From the NCBI GenBank assembly GCA_037576215.1, contig JBANDB010000010.1, positions 3,038,001 to 3,102,000 of the forward strand: 64,000 nt of DNA, given 5' to 3'. This document shows positions 1 to 11,383 of the stretch, piece after piece (within the stretch, counting starts at the first letter, position 1; every line of letters begins with the position of its first letter). The notes under the pieces are model-generated. The model did not search any database, was not told the DNA's origin, and saw only the letters and a program-made list of their open reading frames with translations. A program made the translations under genes and the position numbers. The stretch is from Armillaria gallica (lineage: Eukaryota; Basidiomycota; Agaricomycetes; Agaricales; Physalacriaceae).

Positions 1-779
1 TTCACCTGAGAAATATTCCTGCTAGTCATCGCATGGTGCTTTGCGGTACAGTGAGGCTGGGTTTCCCTTGCGAAACCTATCCACTGCCGTGTTGCCTTAG
101 GTACAGTACACCTCGGGCGTCGGACGTCGGATACTATAGCCTGCAGAAATAAGAACTTGGCACTGATGGCAGAGCTGACGTTTACCTCCGCCGAAGGAAC
201 TCCCTGTAAATGGTGATTGTCTCCGAAATTCCTGAAGAACTAGAGGCGCCGCGCCCTGGCGCTGACTCCATATGATAGATACAGCTGTAGATAGGTTAAG
301 GGCAATAATACGGTCTCGAGGACGTTACTACCACATTTCTGAGTCGAACGAACAGCTTACACATCCATAAACATAGAACCGAGCCGGAACTCAGTTCTGC
401 CCATCCCACGATTCTAGTCACAGAGATAATGACAGCAATTCCCTAGGTTCATCTCCATAATGCTCACTCGGACAAGGTTTATACTTGTTTTACAGTCAAA
501 GCGGCGACTGCCTTCGACTTGTGACATAGATGGCTACGATTATCTACATGAACTTTCCTCACGCTGTAATATGATCATAGACTTTGATTAGTAATTAAAT
601 ATAGTAAAAGGATACTCAGCGCGTGAATCCCGACGTATCGACGTTTTCCGCCATGAACAGGCGGAATTGCAAATTAAGCACCGCAGAGAACGCGACGCGT
701 CGGTCACGTGCACTGTGGTTTAATTATTCCTGTTTGAATTTCATTGTTTATCAGTTGCTTCTTTCTTCCTTACTCTGAC
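1..779. other. No gene recognised
   Basis: Both strands are broken by frequent stops and no domain or exon series is visible. It is probably decayed intergenic DNA at the edge of the first degenerate block. Confidence 0.4.
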
Positions 780-1310
780 GTTTTCGATTACACGCCGCCG
801 CTGGTCGCTCGGTCGTGATACTGTCCTGATATCTATGTCCAGCCATGAACGACCGACGAAGGTATTGTACTTTCTGGGACCTTGATACGTGGCGACGCCA
901 TTCGAAGGACGATATCGTGAGTGTCAGGAGTTCCGTTTTCGAACGGGTTACCCTTGACCTCGTTTTGACAGTATATATGGGTCGTTGCCTGGTCGTCTAC
1001 GCAGTGCCTTTCGTCGCACTGCTTACAGTAACCCGGTTTCTACCGTGCATACTGCCGCTGGATGCGGCGCGAGCGGTTGTTACGACGACACGGTGGCAAG
1101 TTATCTCTGCTTGTTTAAAGAGTCAAACTCCGCTGAATCTGTTGTAGTATAAGCCGAAAATAATTCATAAAGCATCGCCCTTTGATGGTGTTCCCTACAC
1201 TCGAGAACGGCTCTTTCTTCGATCCGTCGAGACTGAGCTTATTCGCCTGGCATCTCCTTGCATAGAGTTGTGATGTGATACGAGGTTTCCTTCTTTACAG
1301 TAACATAGGG
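780..1310 (+). repeat. Degenerate block, copy A (matches 9.8-10.35 kb)
   Basis: The stretch aligns with about 9790-10340 at roughly 75-80 percent by eye. Shared landmarks in the same order are a GTCCTGATAT core (about 826 and 9825), 'CTTGATACG' (about 882 and 9880), 'AGCATCGCCCTTT' (about 1172 and 10181) and 'CCTTCTTTACAGTAAC' (about 1289 and 10318). In both copies a broken M35 peptidase follows downstream, so this seems to be the 5' part of one duplicated segment. The 100-codon open frame at 845-1147 is not preserved in the second copy, so I do not call it a gene. Confidence 0.6.
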
Positions 1311-2309
1311 GAATCCGTGGTCGTCAGTCTGGTGGGTCTGCTCCTGTGATATCTATCTGCCTGAGCCGATATTATCATCAGGTTCTTCACCCCGCGTACT
1401 TGACGGGATACCAAGGCTTCCAGGACCTTACAAACACCCTTCTCTGTGGGGCCAAATATTCCTATCTTTTCCATAATCGTTACTGTAGGAGCAAGAGTAC
1501 TCAATGGATCATTTGCAGACTGTGTCTCGAATCTCGATGTTAGAAAAAGCGATCTTCAGCATTTTTACTGGAGAATTATTTCGTCTGGCTGGCAAATCTT
1601 ATCAGGCCTTCTTCATTGAGTAACTGGGGCCACTCTCCCAGACCAATGAAGCTTGAAGTGTCAAGTGATAGATAGTGCTTGTACCAGATCACGGCCGTAG
1701 TTAAGTGCGAGGCCGGCAAGCTTTGCAACTGAGACTTGGATTGCTGTAATGTTCGTCTCATTCAAGATATCAGCCTACCGTCCATCCATTCAACCCCTAT
1801 CATCAATCTCATATCTCGCATTCGCGTTGCCATGCTGAAATGATAATCGTCTCACCACTCAGGCTGACTCAGGAATCCGCAGCACATTTGCAGATCTGAC
1901 CGTCAGTTTTCACGGGTCAGCTCATACCGTCACCGTATGGGCTGAAACTGTCCACGGCAGGGGAAAGGCATGGGTGCAACCGTCCCCGTTGACTGTATAT
2001 TCAGCAATGCCGCTCGAGCGCTCATCCTTAGAGTCTTTTGACAAGAATAACTCTAAACTCTAAATTGACAAATAAGGCTAGTATCGGTCAGAACGGGACA
2101 CGTTTCAGGCGAAAATACTGATATTGGCGGACCTGTCCTGAACCCATAAATTTGCCTCCCGTCAGAATCTCTATACGGTAGGGCCCGTATTCACCGTCAT
2201 ATAAATCTGTAAATACAGGTACGCCCTGCCTTAAATATGCTATGGTTAGATCAATGTGATGGTCCGTTCGCTTGTGCAGGTTTACCTCCGCAGTCTCCTT
2301 TTTGGCGAA
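1311..2309. other. Decayed interval between block A and the peptidase remnant
   Basis: No domain was recognised. By position it corresponds to the 10.35-12.5 kb part of copy B, where the peptidase 5' exons lie, but I could not align it convincingly, so it is either more decayed or partly deleted. Confidence 0.35.
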
Positions 2310-2575
2310 GTACCTAGCACTCATCTTTGTGTTTTTTTTGTGGAACAGCCGTAGCGTCACAGAATGCTGGTGTGGGACCATCCTCCACGAGGTCCGAGAC
2401 ATTATGAATGTGCGTCCCAAAATTTTAGTTCTATTCGTTAGCTGACTCGTGCGACTTTTTGCACCGAAAACATTATCTATGGTTGTTCCCCAGACCAGAC
2501 CCTTTCTGGCATTAACCAGATCGACGGCCTCTTCGCACCACGTTCGAAAAAGAGATATATCCATCTGCTAACGGC
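2310..2575 (+). pseudogene. M35 deuterolysin remnant, 3' end (copy A)
   Basis: The plus strand carries a decayed copy of the catalytic end of a fungal M35 (deuterolysin, aspzincin) metallopeptidase. At about 2372-2405 it reads GTILHEVRDI, which occupies the place of the zinc-binding HExxH helix, but the second histidine is missing. About 50 bp downstream it reads ENIIYGC, which matches the region of the family's GTxxDxxYG motif. DNA alignment to 12.51-12.72 kb is clear on both sides (for example 'CATCCTCCACGAG' against 'CACCCTCCATGAG'). The open 158-codon frame on the opposite strand (2088-2564) is only antisense to this remnant. A functional enzyme is excluded by the lost ligand and the missing upstream exons. 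Confidence 0.6.
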
Positions 2576-3407
2576 CTGATGATTCCCGGTATCCTTGACT
2601 TGAATCATTCAGGATGGAGAAACGTATGGTTTCACCGCTCCGATAAAGAAATTGTCACCGTTTGGGAACGTGCAGGCTACTCATGGAAGAGATATCGCGA
2701 TTCGGTAAGGCTTCTTCATTAGACTTTGAGACAATAAATTGAAGCGTATGCTGGACAGTTGCTTCTGCAGGTTTCCGTGCGATGATCTGCGTGTTTTGCT
2801 TTAATCTCCCGGGCTCCTCAAAATGGCTCAAAGGATACGTCCTGCAAATATCATCAAGCATGGCTTGTTCATCTAAACAAGTGAATGCGCACGCCAAGGA
2901 GAGTATACAACGATCCTTGCTCCGGAAGCTCGATGTATTGACCAATTTTCAGACGGCAAGTGATTTTTTATTTCTATAAATCTCCTTACCCCAGACTTAC
3001 AATAACACGGCTTTCAGCATCTTTCTACTATACCTCACATAATTTGCTCCGTGTCAATCTTCTATCTATTTCTCGTGTTTTGCGACCGAGTCGGGGATAT
3101 TACAGGTAAGACTTGGGTACCATCCCTTTCATTTGTATCATTGACTTCTTTTCCGTATTTGTAAGTTCCAATCGCTGTGTCTGTGGTTTCCAAAGCTGCT
3201 CGGTTCGAAGAGATTGTCATAGTCTCCGCCCTCCCATACACCGTATGTTTGAGGACAGCGCTAGTCCCACTCTTTAACTCCATGTCACATCGACACGTTC
3301 CTAACAACGAGGTTACACGGCGCTTCCTGGAACAACCTCATGCCCTTGATCACTGGCGTGCGCCAAAAAGTGCCTTCCCGTATACAACCTTCATCTATCC
3401 CACCATC
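2576..3407. other. Intergenic, nothing recognised
   Basis: It separates the peptidase remnant from the next gene. No motif or repeat partner was found; the promoter of the 3.4 kb gene would lie in its right half. Confidence 0.35.
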
Positions 3408-5810
3408 ATGGCGAAACCAAAGAGCAGTACGAAATCGATCGTCCGTCCAACCATGATCGTACTGAAGGGCCTACAAGCAGCAGGCGACATGGCACCCTTT
3501 CCGTATATCAAAGGTCTCGCGGTTCTGACATTGACTGTGCTGGAAATTGTCGATGTACATTGTTGCCGTCCTACTTCGAATTAATCAGGCTGATCCATGG
3601 CGTATAGGCAGCGTCTACAAATAGAAAGGATATTGACGAGTTCGCTGAACGCATAGAGACTACGATCACTACATTTAAGAATATCGCAGATTGGTACTTA
3701 AGAGGTGGGGAAGAGGACTTATCTGATCTTCAGGGAGTGTGCAAAGATTTTCAGCGGTGTGTGCCCACGTTGTTGCCGTGCTTATCGACATCTTCTTATA
3801 TAAAGGTCAGATGTCTCCAGGAGATTTTCCATGATCTACGCGAAATACAGAAGACGAACACTGATAAGATCAAGATAAAGCAGTATCTTATGATCACCGA
3901 CGTGCGTGATAACATCAGCACTTTTATACAAAGGGCCGACAAATTACAGAGAGACTTTGAAGTACGTGGTTCCTTGATTATGACTAGAGTAATTCTCCGA
4001 TGAACCTGTATGCTGCAGACGAGGATGGTCACAGAAACTGGTGCGATCGTGTCGTCAATCCGCCACGAGACCAAGTCAGGTTTTGCATCCATCAGGTCAT
4101 CTTTAGACCGTCTCCATTTAGCAATCGAAGATGGATATACAACCCTCGAGCAGCGCCTGTATGTACCCCTTCGGAATGATCTAGGTCCACTTATTTCCAG
4201 CAATCATGAAGACCTTCTCACGGCAATCGAAGATAGCAGAGGGATCTACAAAGGAGTGGTACGCCTGCCTCACATATCTCTCTGTCTTGATATGAGCCTG
4301 TCGGGAATTTAGATTCATAATATCATTATGGGAGATATCAATCTTGGGTACAAGACAACTTCCTTCATAGAGAATTCGGCCACACATTCCCGAGTTAATT
4401 TCTTCGAACATCATTGTACTGCCAATGGACATGCCAAGATGGCTCGTGTGTATCGACGTCATCATTCATATGAGGAGGAGGATGTAAAGGTTAGATGGCT
4501 CGCATTCCATTACCTTACGATCCCACACCCAAGGTCCAACAGATGTTTTACGTTCGGTCAGTCCATCACACAGATCCCATTTTCTTCTAACTATTGAAAG
4601 TTTATACAGCCACGAGAATGTAACCCAACTATTCGGTGTTTGTCGTACGGCGCAGTTTCCTGCCTTGATCTTCCACGACCATTCGTTTCCTGAAGCGCGA
4701 TTGTATTCCCTGTAATATTAATAACTTTCTGTGGCAGGAAACTCGCTTAACCGGACCGTTCATAAACATGGCGCATCACTTGATATGTTTCAGCTCATGA
4801 CCTTTGAAGTGCAACTTCTAAGAGTACGAAATTTATAAGTATGAATGTTCCAGTGTTTCTTACGAGCCGTAGATAAAAGATCTGCGGGTCAGTGTATATT
4901 TAATATTGATGTGGCGCAGCTAATTCTTGCTCAGTCCGCCTATTATCACGTAAACTCCGTCACCAGCACTTTGGTCTCATATGTAAGTAATCTTTCTACG
5001 ACACAGAAATAGTAGCACTCAGCTGGGCAATAGAACTATAGACCAACTGCCGTTTATGTGGTCGAATTTTACTAGACGTATTTTTAGAGGATCCGAATGC
5101 TCCCCTATATCATTGGACGAGGCTGGCCTGTGAACATTTTGATAGAGAACCTCCAGTACTCATCTCCAAATGCATGAGAAGTGCACCATGGGATTTCGAC
5201 GACATTCATTATTGCTCTCATGTGCAGTATGATCTCCTGCGATGCTACATACCCGTCCATGACATCATGAAAATGTCATGGCATCTCTTCTTGTCAAGGC
5301 GCAGGAACTGATGGCTTCTGGGCGACACTTGGGTAAAGATGATCTACCCGTGCTATATAATAGTCTCCGCGGAATAACACTGGGGACAGTGTTGACAACG
5401 GAGGAGAGATTCAATCTTGGTTCTATGGCTAAGTCGCGATGCGTGCCACGGCGGCTTTCACAGATACAGCTCCTAGCGTAATTCCTTTGCCGCAACGTCA
5501 TTTGATAGATTGGCATATTACTATTCACGGCCGCGGATTTCTCCCTTTAAATTCTGAATGCCGACACATGTAGCTACCAAGCGATGGGTATGTTAAAGCC
5601 GATGACTTCAACAGATTTTCATGACTTACACATGTCTGTCAGAATCGTATTTTCATGTTTGATCGCGACCATGCATCAGCGGCTACTTATGTGGCCAATA
5701 TATACAACGTCGACTGGACATTGTAATGAATCCAAGACGGAAAGCTGCGATTCTGCTCTGATAGATTATTCCATTTCAGAGGAGATCAATTCCTGGTTTG
5801 CCTAGGCTGT
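3408..5810 (+). pseudogene. Helical-bundle (MLKL_NTD/HeLo-like) plus kinase-like protein, probably degenerate
   Basis: Exons with good splice sites can be read as 3408-3554, 3608-3756, 3811-3961, 4019-4158, 4201-4258 and from 4313 onward; phases agree at each junction and introns are 42-57 nt. The first ~200 residues are amphipathic helices (KDIDEFAERIETTITTF, DVRDNISTFIQRADKLQ, SGFASIRSSLDRL), the pattern of the four-helix N-terminal domain that basidiomycete proteins share with MLKL and HeLo-type cell-death proteins. Then HSRVNFFEHHC and AKMARVYRRHH read like a degenerate kinase N-lobe, and about 4604-4709 encodes HENVTQLFGVCRTAQ, which resembles the following kinase-like segment of Agaricomycete proteins of this architecture. 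From about 4710 stops interrupt every frame, although 5088-5270 is open (YHWTRLACEHFD, SAPWDFDDIHY). Family assignment is by remembered pattern; function (possibly signalling or non-self response) is inference. It could still be intact with introns I missed. Confidence 0.6.
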
Positions 5811-5917
5811 ACGAATCCCGAGAGAGCATCGTCATATTGGCATGGAACAACTTGGAGTAGATTGGTATTCTGCTCTCTTGTTCGGTGAGCCTCAATTTAC
5901 TTTAATTGTAAGGAGGT

Positions 5918-6628
5918 TCTGATTGGGTTCCATCACGATTCGCAGATGTCCGGTTTGCACTAGAAATCGATCAGGAACACGAGTTCGAAAATGACGTGGA
6001 TCTCCCACAAATGTATGCCCGATATACCCGAGAAGTAAATGATGCCTCCCCTCCGCCTTCTCCGACAGACGTTGACTTCGGAGTCATTTATCTTAATGTT
6101 CGACCTCCACGCGATATGCTCGCCCCCGGGCTTGAAATCGCATCATCCAAGCCTGAATTTCTGTTGTCACTTACACCAAGCTTTCGGCGGACTTTATCTT
6201 CAGAGATGGTGGAGAAGATATTTTACTTGAGGATACGTGAAACAGCTGTGTACGGCGCTTGCGTCCTGGAGAGACGCGGTCATAAATTTCTTCTCGCTCT
6301 ACATGAAGCTTGTGGATTTGATCAGAAACTCGATGGGGAAGACATATCCCGCTTCTTCGAATTGCCTCGCATGGCAATGTATCCATGCCAACCATATCTA
6401 GGATATCGCCTTTACGAATGGCCAGCCTGTATGGATTGCTTTAGCGTACACACTCCTATAGTCGACAATTTCGGCATTGATTGGAAAACACCGGCACCTT
6501 CCCCGCTACATATCACCTCTTCATTTGAAGGACATACCCGTAGCACCATTCAACGAATTCGGACTGCGAGCGAGGCCAAAGCAGACATTGTCCCATTGTC
6601 GGAGATTTCTAGCAGCCGGTGGCCCTAA
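5918..6628 (+). CDS. Unrecognised protein, single open exon
   Basis: An open frame of about 230 codons runs from just after a stop at about 5910 to the TAA near 6626. The only early starts are GTG at 5996 and internal ATGs, so the true 5' end is probably an exon boundary (an AG lies at about 5914). The protein is mixed in composition without low complexity: an acidic start (EHEFENDVDLP), a Pro/Ser stretch (ASPPPSPTDVD) and a compact middle with Cys and aromatic residues (YEWPACMDCFSVH). I do not recognise a domain. It may be the 3' exon of the kinase-like gene upstream, since orientation and spacing (~110 bp after that gene's last readable segment) fit, but I could not find linking splice sites. 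Confidence 0.4.
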   Translation, partial: SDWVPSRFADVRFALEIDQEHEFENDVDLPQMYARYTREVNDASPPPSPTDVDFGVIYLNVRPPRDMLAPGLEIASSKPEFLLSLTPSFRRTLSSEMVEKIFYLRIRETAVYGACVLERRGHKFLLALHEACGFDQKLDGEDISRFFELPRMAMYPCQPYLGYRLYEWPACMDCFSVHTPIVDNFGIDWKTPAPSPLHITSSFEGHTRSTIQRIRTASEAKADIVPLSEISSSRWP

Positions 6629-8189
6629 TTCCAGTCCAAGGAATCCTCCAAACACAAGAGACCGACAGCGCATCCAGAGGTGTTCCGGAGAAGGTGGTTT
6701 GATCCCATACCAGGGGGAGGACCGCGTGTCGTAGCTACCGCCGAGGTCCGGAGCCGAGAACCCTGAGTACTGCACTACATCTAAGCACCGATGAAGAACA
6801 CTATGGTAGAATAAAATAGAAGGAAGACTGCCAGATTGAAGGTGGTCTGTCCGCCATTGCGTTGGTCAAGACTGGAAGCAAGCCATTCGGGAATTTGGAT
6901 CCTCAGATTGTTCGGATCAATTCGGTAGACAGAGGTAGATATTTGTTCGGTGATGGTCTGGCTGCCGGTGTGGTAGGTGCGTATTTCGATGAAGGCGAGA
7001 GCTTTTCAGAGGAGCAAGAGAATTGTGTCGTGACTGGTAGCCGTCGGGAGTATCACAGTTATGGGGTCTCGCCATGTTGGATCTGAGCCATCGAGCAGCT
7101 TTTTAACAAAGTAGTCCCAGCATCGTTGAAGGCAGGTGTAGGATCGAGCTCTCTGTCATTCCTTTCCGTCTACGAATCCCATCAGGTCAGTGCATAGAAA
7201 CGGCATGAAGTGAGGCCGACGTACGAATAAGGTCACAGCTGTGAAATGTGTTGGCAGCCATTGAGGACGTGATCTTTTAGTGTGTCTCGAAGCTAGCTGA
7301 GGTCCTGAAGAGAACGTTACCATAGCTCCGTCATACACTGGTAATTTGGTGGCTTAACCCGTTCTAGGTTTGAGTAAAGGTCTGATTGGAGGAAACCGTC
7401 AAAAGTATAGATATTCGAGTCACTCACCATGCTAGATTATCACAAACCAGCGTCAGAGCTCCATTGCAGTGATATCACGAAAGTATCTGCGACATTTTTG
7501 AGACCTGGTGACTGAATACGAGAGAAAGTTTTGACAAGCGAGGACAGCTGAGTTCTGCTCGTTTATTGGGTAAGCCTCGATGAGCGAAAAGCATGGATTG
7601 TTATTCAGGTTTGAGAGGAAATGGGCTGTCGTAGAGGTAGATGGAAAACGAGGGCGGCAGTTCCCGGTTAGCCAGGAAAACCTTCGAAGGAGCGTGATCG
7701 CCTGGACCCTTGACAAGACCTAATATGGGTCTTCGATAGATGGATTCCTCGCTGCCGGGACCCTATTGATGCATTGTTCCCAGACCTCGGCAGCTATTCT
7801 GAGCAGGGCATCTTCGACGTCTCTCGAGTAACAAGGGGCAAAGGAGCTGTATTATCTTGGGAGTCAACCTGCTCACTACAGCACTTGTTGGACCAAGGCT
7901 CACCCTAGCAAAGCGAGCGTCGGAACAGATGGCCAAACCATGAATTCGGATACTGATATGACGGAGATAACATTGTGATGCGAGGATAACATGTCCTATT
8001 TGGACATCTCTCGCAATGCTAGCTTGCCATTGGTGCACGCACGCTCTTGACCATCGCAACTATCAATGACGTAGTGGGCTCTTGTTGGAACGGCCTCTTT
8101 TTCGCGCAGTTACGATGAGAGAATTAGGAAATGGGATTAGGAACCCCATTTAGAGAAGGCATACCAGTACATATAAATATGGGCTCTGT
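6629..8189. other. No gene recognised
   Basis: Short open frames exist on both strands (for example 6862-7086 plus and 7763-8059 minus), but none shows a domain, a duplicated partner or a splice series. I see no repeat relationship to the rest of the window. Confidence 0.35.
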
Positions 8190-8492
8190 ATGCAGTCTTT
8201 ATTTGCCATCTGTGCCCTTTTCAGTCCTACAGCGATCTCCTACGCACAATATCTCTGGGTCCAACACGATTGGCGTTATGTCGTTTATGGCCAGCTCGCC
8301 GCAGAAACGGGTTCTTTGTCGCTCAAGAGCCTTGACGCAGTGGGACAGGTTGGTTTCCGTCGGCTCTCAGATAGCACACTTCTTCACGACCGTCAGACTG
8401 CGGCGATAGTGAGCTACGACCCGGCACTCAGAAGAATACGCGAGAGTGGTCTCGTCGCTTCAATCTATGCTTTGCAATGGAGGCGTCGTTAA
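8190..8492 (+). CDS. Small hypothetical protein, possible secretion signal
   Basis: A 100-codon open frame starts at an ATG with MQSLFAICALFSPTAISYAQ, a hydrophobic stretch that could be a signal peptide or membrane anchor. The rest is hydrophilic with no recognised domain. There is no intron or paralogue to support it, and in decayed DNA a 100-codon frame can arise by chance, so this is a weak call. Confidence 0.2.
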   Translation: MQSLFAICALFSPTAISYAQYLWVQHDWRYVVYGQLAAETGSLSLKSLDAVGQVGFRRLSDSTLLHDRQTAAIVSYDPALRRIRESGLVASIYALQWRRR

Positions 8493-9789
8493 CAGAATCT
8501 CTTCTATCGGTATCCCGTAATTTTGGATCCATTTGCGCCGTATACATCAGCTTCTGGTTGGATACTGACGATCCCAGGTATCTTTGAAGAGCCCCAGGAG
8601 CTGGCTGCAGCTGTGGTCCTGAATGTCACCCGGATGTGGAGCCGACGACCATAAGGCAAGACACTTCGATAGCTGCTAGCGTCAGGGAACCGAAGGTCAG
8701 ATTACGTTGATACTAGGGACCTGTCCACAATGATCCTCCTTGAGCTCGTGGACCTAACGACTCAAAGATTTGTCGCTCTTTTAGGACTGGGCACTGCGAC
8801 CTACCGACATATCTCATTGTCCAGACAGGGCGCTTTGATCTTTCGAAAGCGCACGCTCACCGGAGAATGTAATTTCTCATGGAGAGAGTGAGAGTTCATC
8901 GTTCTGGCTTCTGCATTCGCTGGTTACTCAGTAGCATTCGCCGGCCTCGCTAGTGCCATCATGGAAATACGGAAAACAGAAATAGCGAATGGTGAATGGT
9001 GGGTTATTTTATAGATCATTACATGGCGGACATGACCTATACCTCGGTGAAATTATTGGTCTACGGTTTTTCTGGCTCATCGACGTGTAGCGCTTTCTGT
9101 AAAAAAAAAAATCCCGGGGAGGGGTGAAGCAACGCAGGAAAGATCCGGTATCCGGTCTATTCCGGTCCGGTCCTTGAATTGACGTAATTATTTGAAATTC
9201 AAAACGATCTTTCGTCGCCTTTTTTAACAACACCGACAGCATGTCTCCCTTGTTCCTTTTATCGTTTGGAGGTAGGGAGGGCTTCGCTATCTGTTCCAGG
9301 GGTCGATGTTGTTCTCTGTCCTGAGAGTTATTTCCTGTTGCATTGGTTTTTGTTGTGACAAGGGGTATCGCCTGCCGCCGCACTGTTTTCTATTGGCATG
9401 CTGCGACGAGGGACTGTTTCGTGTTCGTGTGCTCTGTTCGTGGTCCTGGCACTGGCCCGCAAAGTTTCTCTACTCCGCGAGACGTAGCAGCCGTGCGATC
9501 CAAACGGTGCGGCCACGGCGGACGGCTTGCCGTGTCAATGCTGTGGACCCTGCGGTTCCTGATTGGGACCTGGCGCCGGTACGAACACTTAGTGCGTGGG
9601 GGGCATTCGTCCTACGCCACCATCTTTATTCTCAAATCTGGTCTTCTCATATCACCGATACATCCGAGGTCAGCTCTGCCCTCGCTGCCTGCCGATGATA
9701 GTCGCCGTTCTGTCTCGTTCACCGCACTCACTTAGACATTCCTCAATTCCATGACTCTCTGATGCGGTCGCTCGGGAGGCTGACACTGG
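8493..9789. other. No gene recognised; contains one shared 28-bp block
   Basis: About 8760-9000 has a plus-strand reading with hydrophobic stretches (SAFAGYSVAFAGLASA) but also an in-frame stop, so it may be a remnant of a membrane protein. An A run lies near 9102. The only repeat match is the 9555-9582 block. Confidence 0.3.
9555..9582 (+). repeat. 28-bp block identical to 15701-15728
   Basis: An exact 28-bp match, centred on GGGACCTGGCGCCGG, occurs here and at 15701-15728. The ~35 bp before it is also similar in both places (GGCTTGCC, then TGTCA). It could be the edge of a transposon or a shared promoter element; no inverted partner or target duplication was found. Confidence 0.55.
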
Positions 9790-10340
9790 AATGTAGGACG
9801 CGGTTCTTTTTCTCGAAGATTGTCCTGATATCCATGGCCAGGATGAACCACCGGTGAAAGTATTGTGCTTTCTGGCAACTTGATACGAGGCGTAGCGACG
9901 TCCATCGAAGGAAGATATTGTGAGTGCCAGTAGTTTCGTCTTCGAAAGAGTTAACCTTGACCGTGTTTTATCAGCATATATCTTATGCAACGTTTTATGT
10001 CGCACTGTTTATTTTAACCCGTCCTCTGCCTCACATCTCCCCGTTGTGGATTGATGGGCTTCGGTGTCGTGGGAGAGATTATTATGATGCGGAGGTAAGC
10101 GCTGTCTCTGCTTCTTAAATGATACTCAGACGCTGGCTCAATCTAGGCTTATGTAGCTCGAAGATCGGAATAAGTCCAAAAGCATCGCCCTTTCACTATG
10201 TTCCCTAGAATGGCTTTATCGGATGACGTTCGTTTTCCGTGATTCCTTGAATCATCGAGACTAAGCCTTTTCGCCGGGTTTCTCCCAGTGTAGGGCTGTG
10301 ACGTTGAAGTAAGTATCCTTCTTTACAGTAACGTCCGATG
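9790..10340 (+). repeat. Degenerate block, copy B (matches 0.78-1.31 kb)
   Basis: This aligns with the 0.8-1.3 kb block, as described there. A segment just downstream (about 10326-10390, with 'GCACATTCCC' and 'GACGGCCCCGTT') has a further match at 33.19-33.25 kb, so the block exists in at least three decayed copies, each located 5' of M35-peptidase-like sequence. Confidence 0.6.
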
Positions 10341-10390
10341 AAACGCACATTCCCTTGCATTTGACGGCCCCGTTAACCTGGATGCGCGAA

Positions 10391-11383
10391 CTCCTGCGTC
10401 CATGTTTCTTTCTCTTCCTGAGATTCCTTCTGTTCTCAATGGTTTCCGACGAAACTGACAATATCATCTCTAGACCTCGAATTACTACCGTAGGTTTCAT
10501 TCCGAAATACGGAATTCCTCGTTCAATTGGCTTTCTTTTCACTTGTTGCTATATCAGCTATGTGCTTAGATGATACGCTCAATGCGATCAGTTTCCCACC
10601 CAGGTCCTTGATTGATTTTGCTTTACCTCGACCCATCGATCGTATATCTGTCAATGTCACTCGTCCCAGTGTCTTTCGGACAAACAAACTCTGAATAGAC
10701 AACGAAGGTTTGAATCGGCGAAAACGTCTTAAAATTGCAGACAAAAATCCCCCTATTGGCAGACGCGTACTGAACCCGCGATTTTGCCGCCCTACAGAAT
10801 CCTAGACGGTATGGTTACTGTACCAGTATCAACTGTCCCATCATTCCGTAAAAACGCGTACGGTTGGGATACCATCCTCTTCTCACAATGGTCGTGAAGC
10901 TGATCAGTGGCTTATTGCTAGGTTGCGGGGCAATAAAGCTTTCGAAATCTGTCATGTTTTCCGCTTACCTTTTTAGCTGCAAGCGGATTTGCCGGTCTCA
11001 TGATACGATAGAAGTTGATAGCCTCGCTTTGAACGTAAAGCTGGGAGAGAAATCCTCGTGTCAGTGTTTCTGTGTTTTGATTAGCACTTCTCTTTATCCT
11101 TGCAGTTTGTTCTTATGGGGCTCTGACATGACATTTTCGGCGCTTCCAGATTAGCCTTGGCTTCAGATGACCCGTGGGTTTCTTGAGTATTTCTGTCCAA
11201 ATGTGTGGGCTAACTCGTTCACGATCATACCAGATTCACAATTGAAGCCCTTGCGATCACCCTACCGCTTCCATGTACGGATACTTGGCCAGTTTGAACT
11301 GTGCGTTCACAGTCTTTATCGTTCATCAGATTCTCCTTCCCACGACGGCGCTAAAACTCCAATTGTTAATCAGACTTTACAAC
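10391..11383. other. Interval upstream of the M35 pseudogene
   Basis: No domain was recognised. Frames at 11167-11515 overlap the start of the peptidase reading and are shadows. Any promoter of the ancestral peptidase would be here. Confidence 0.35.

Noticed and set aside
2088..2564. 158-codon open frame on the minus strand
   Set aside because: It is antisense to the recognisable M35 peptidase end on the plus strand and has no domain of its own.
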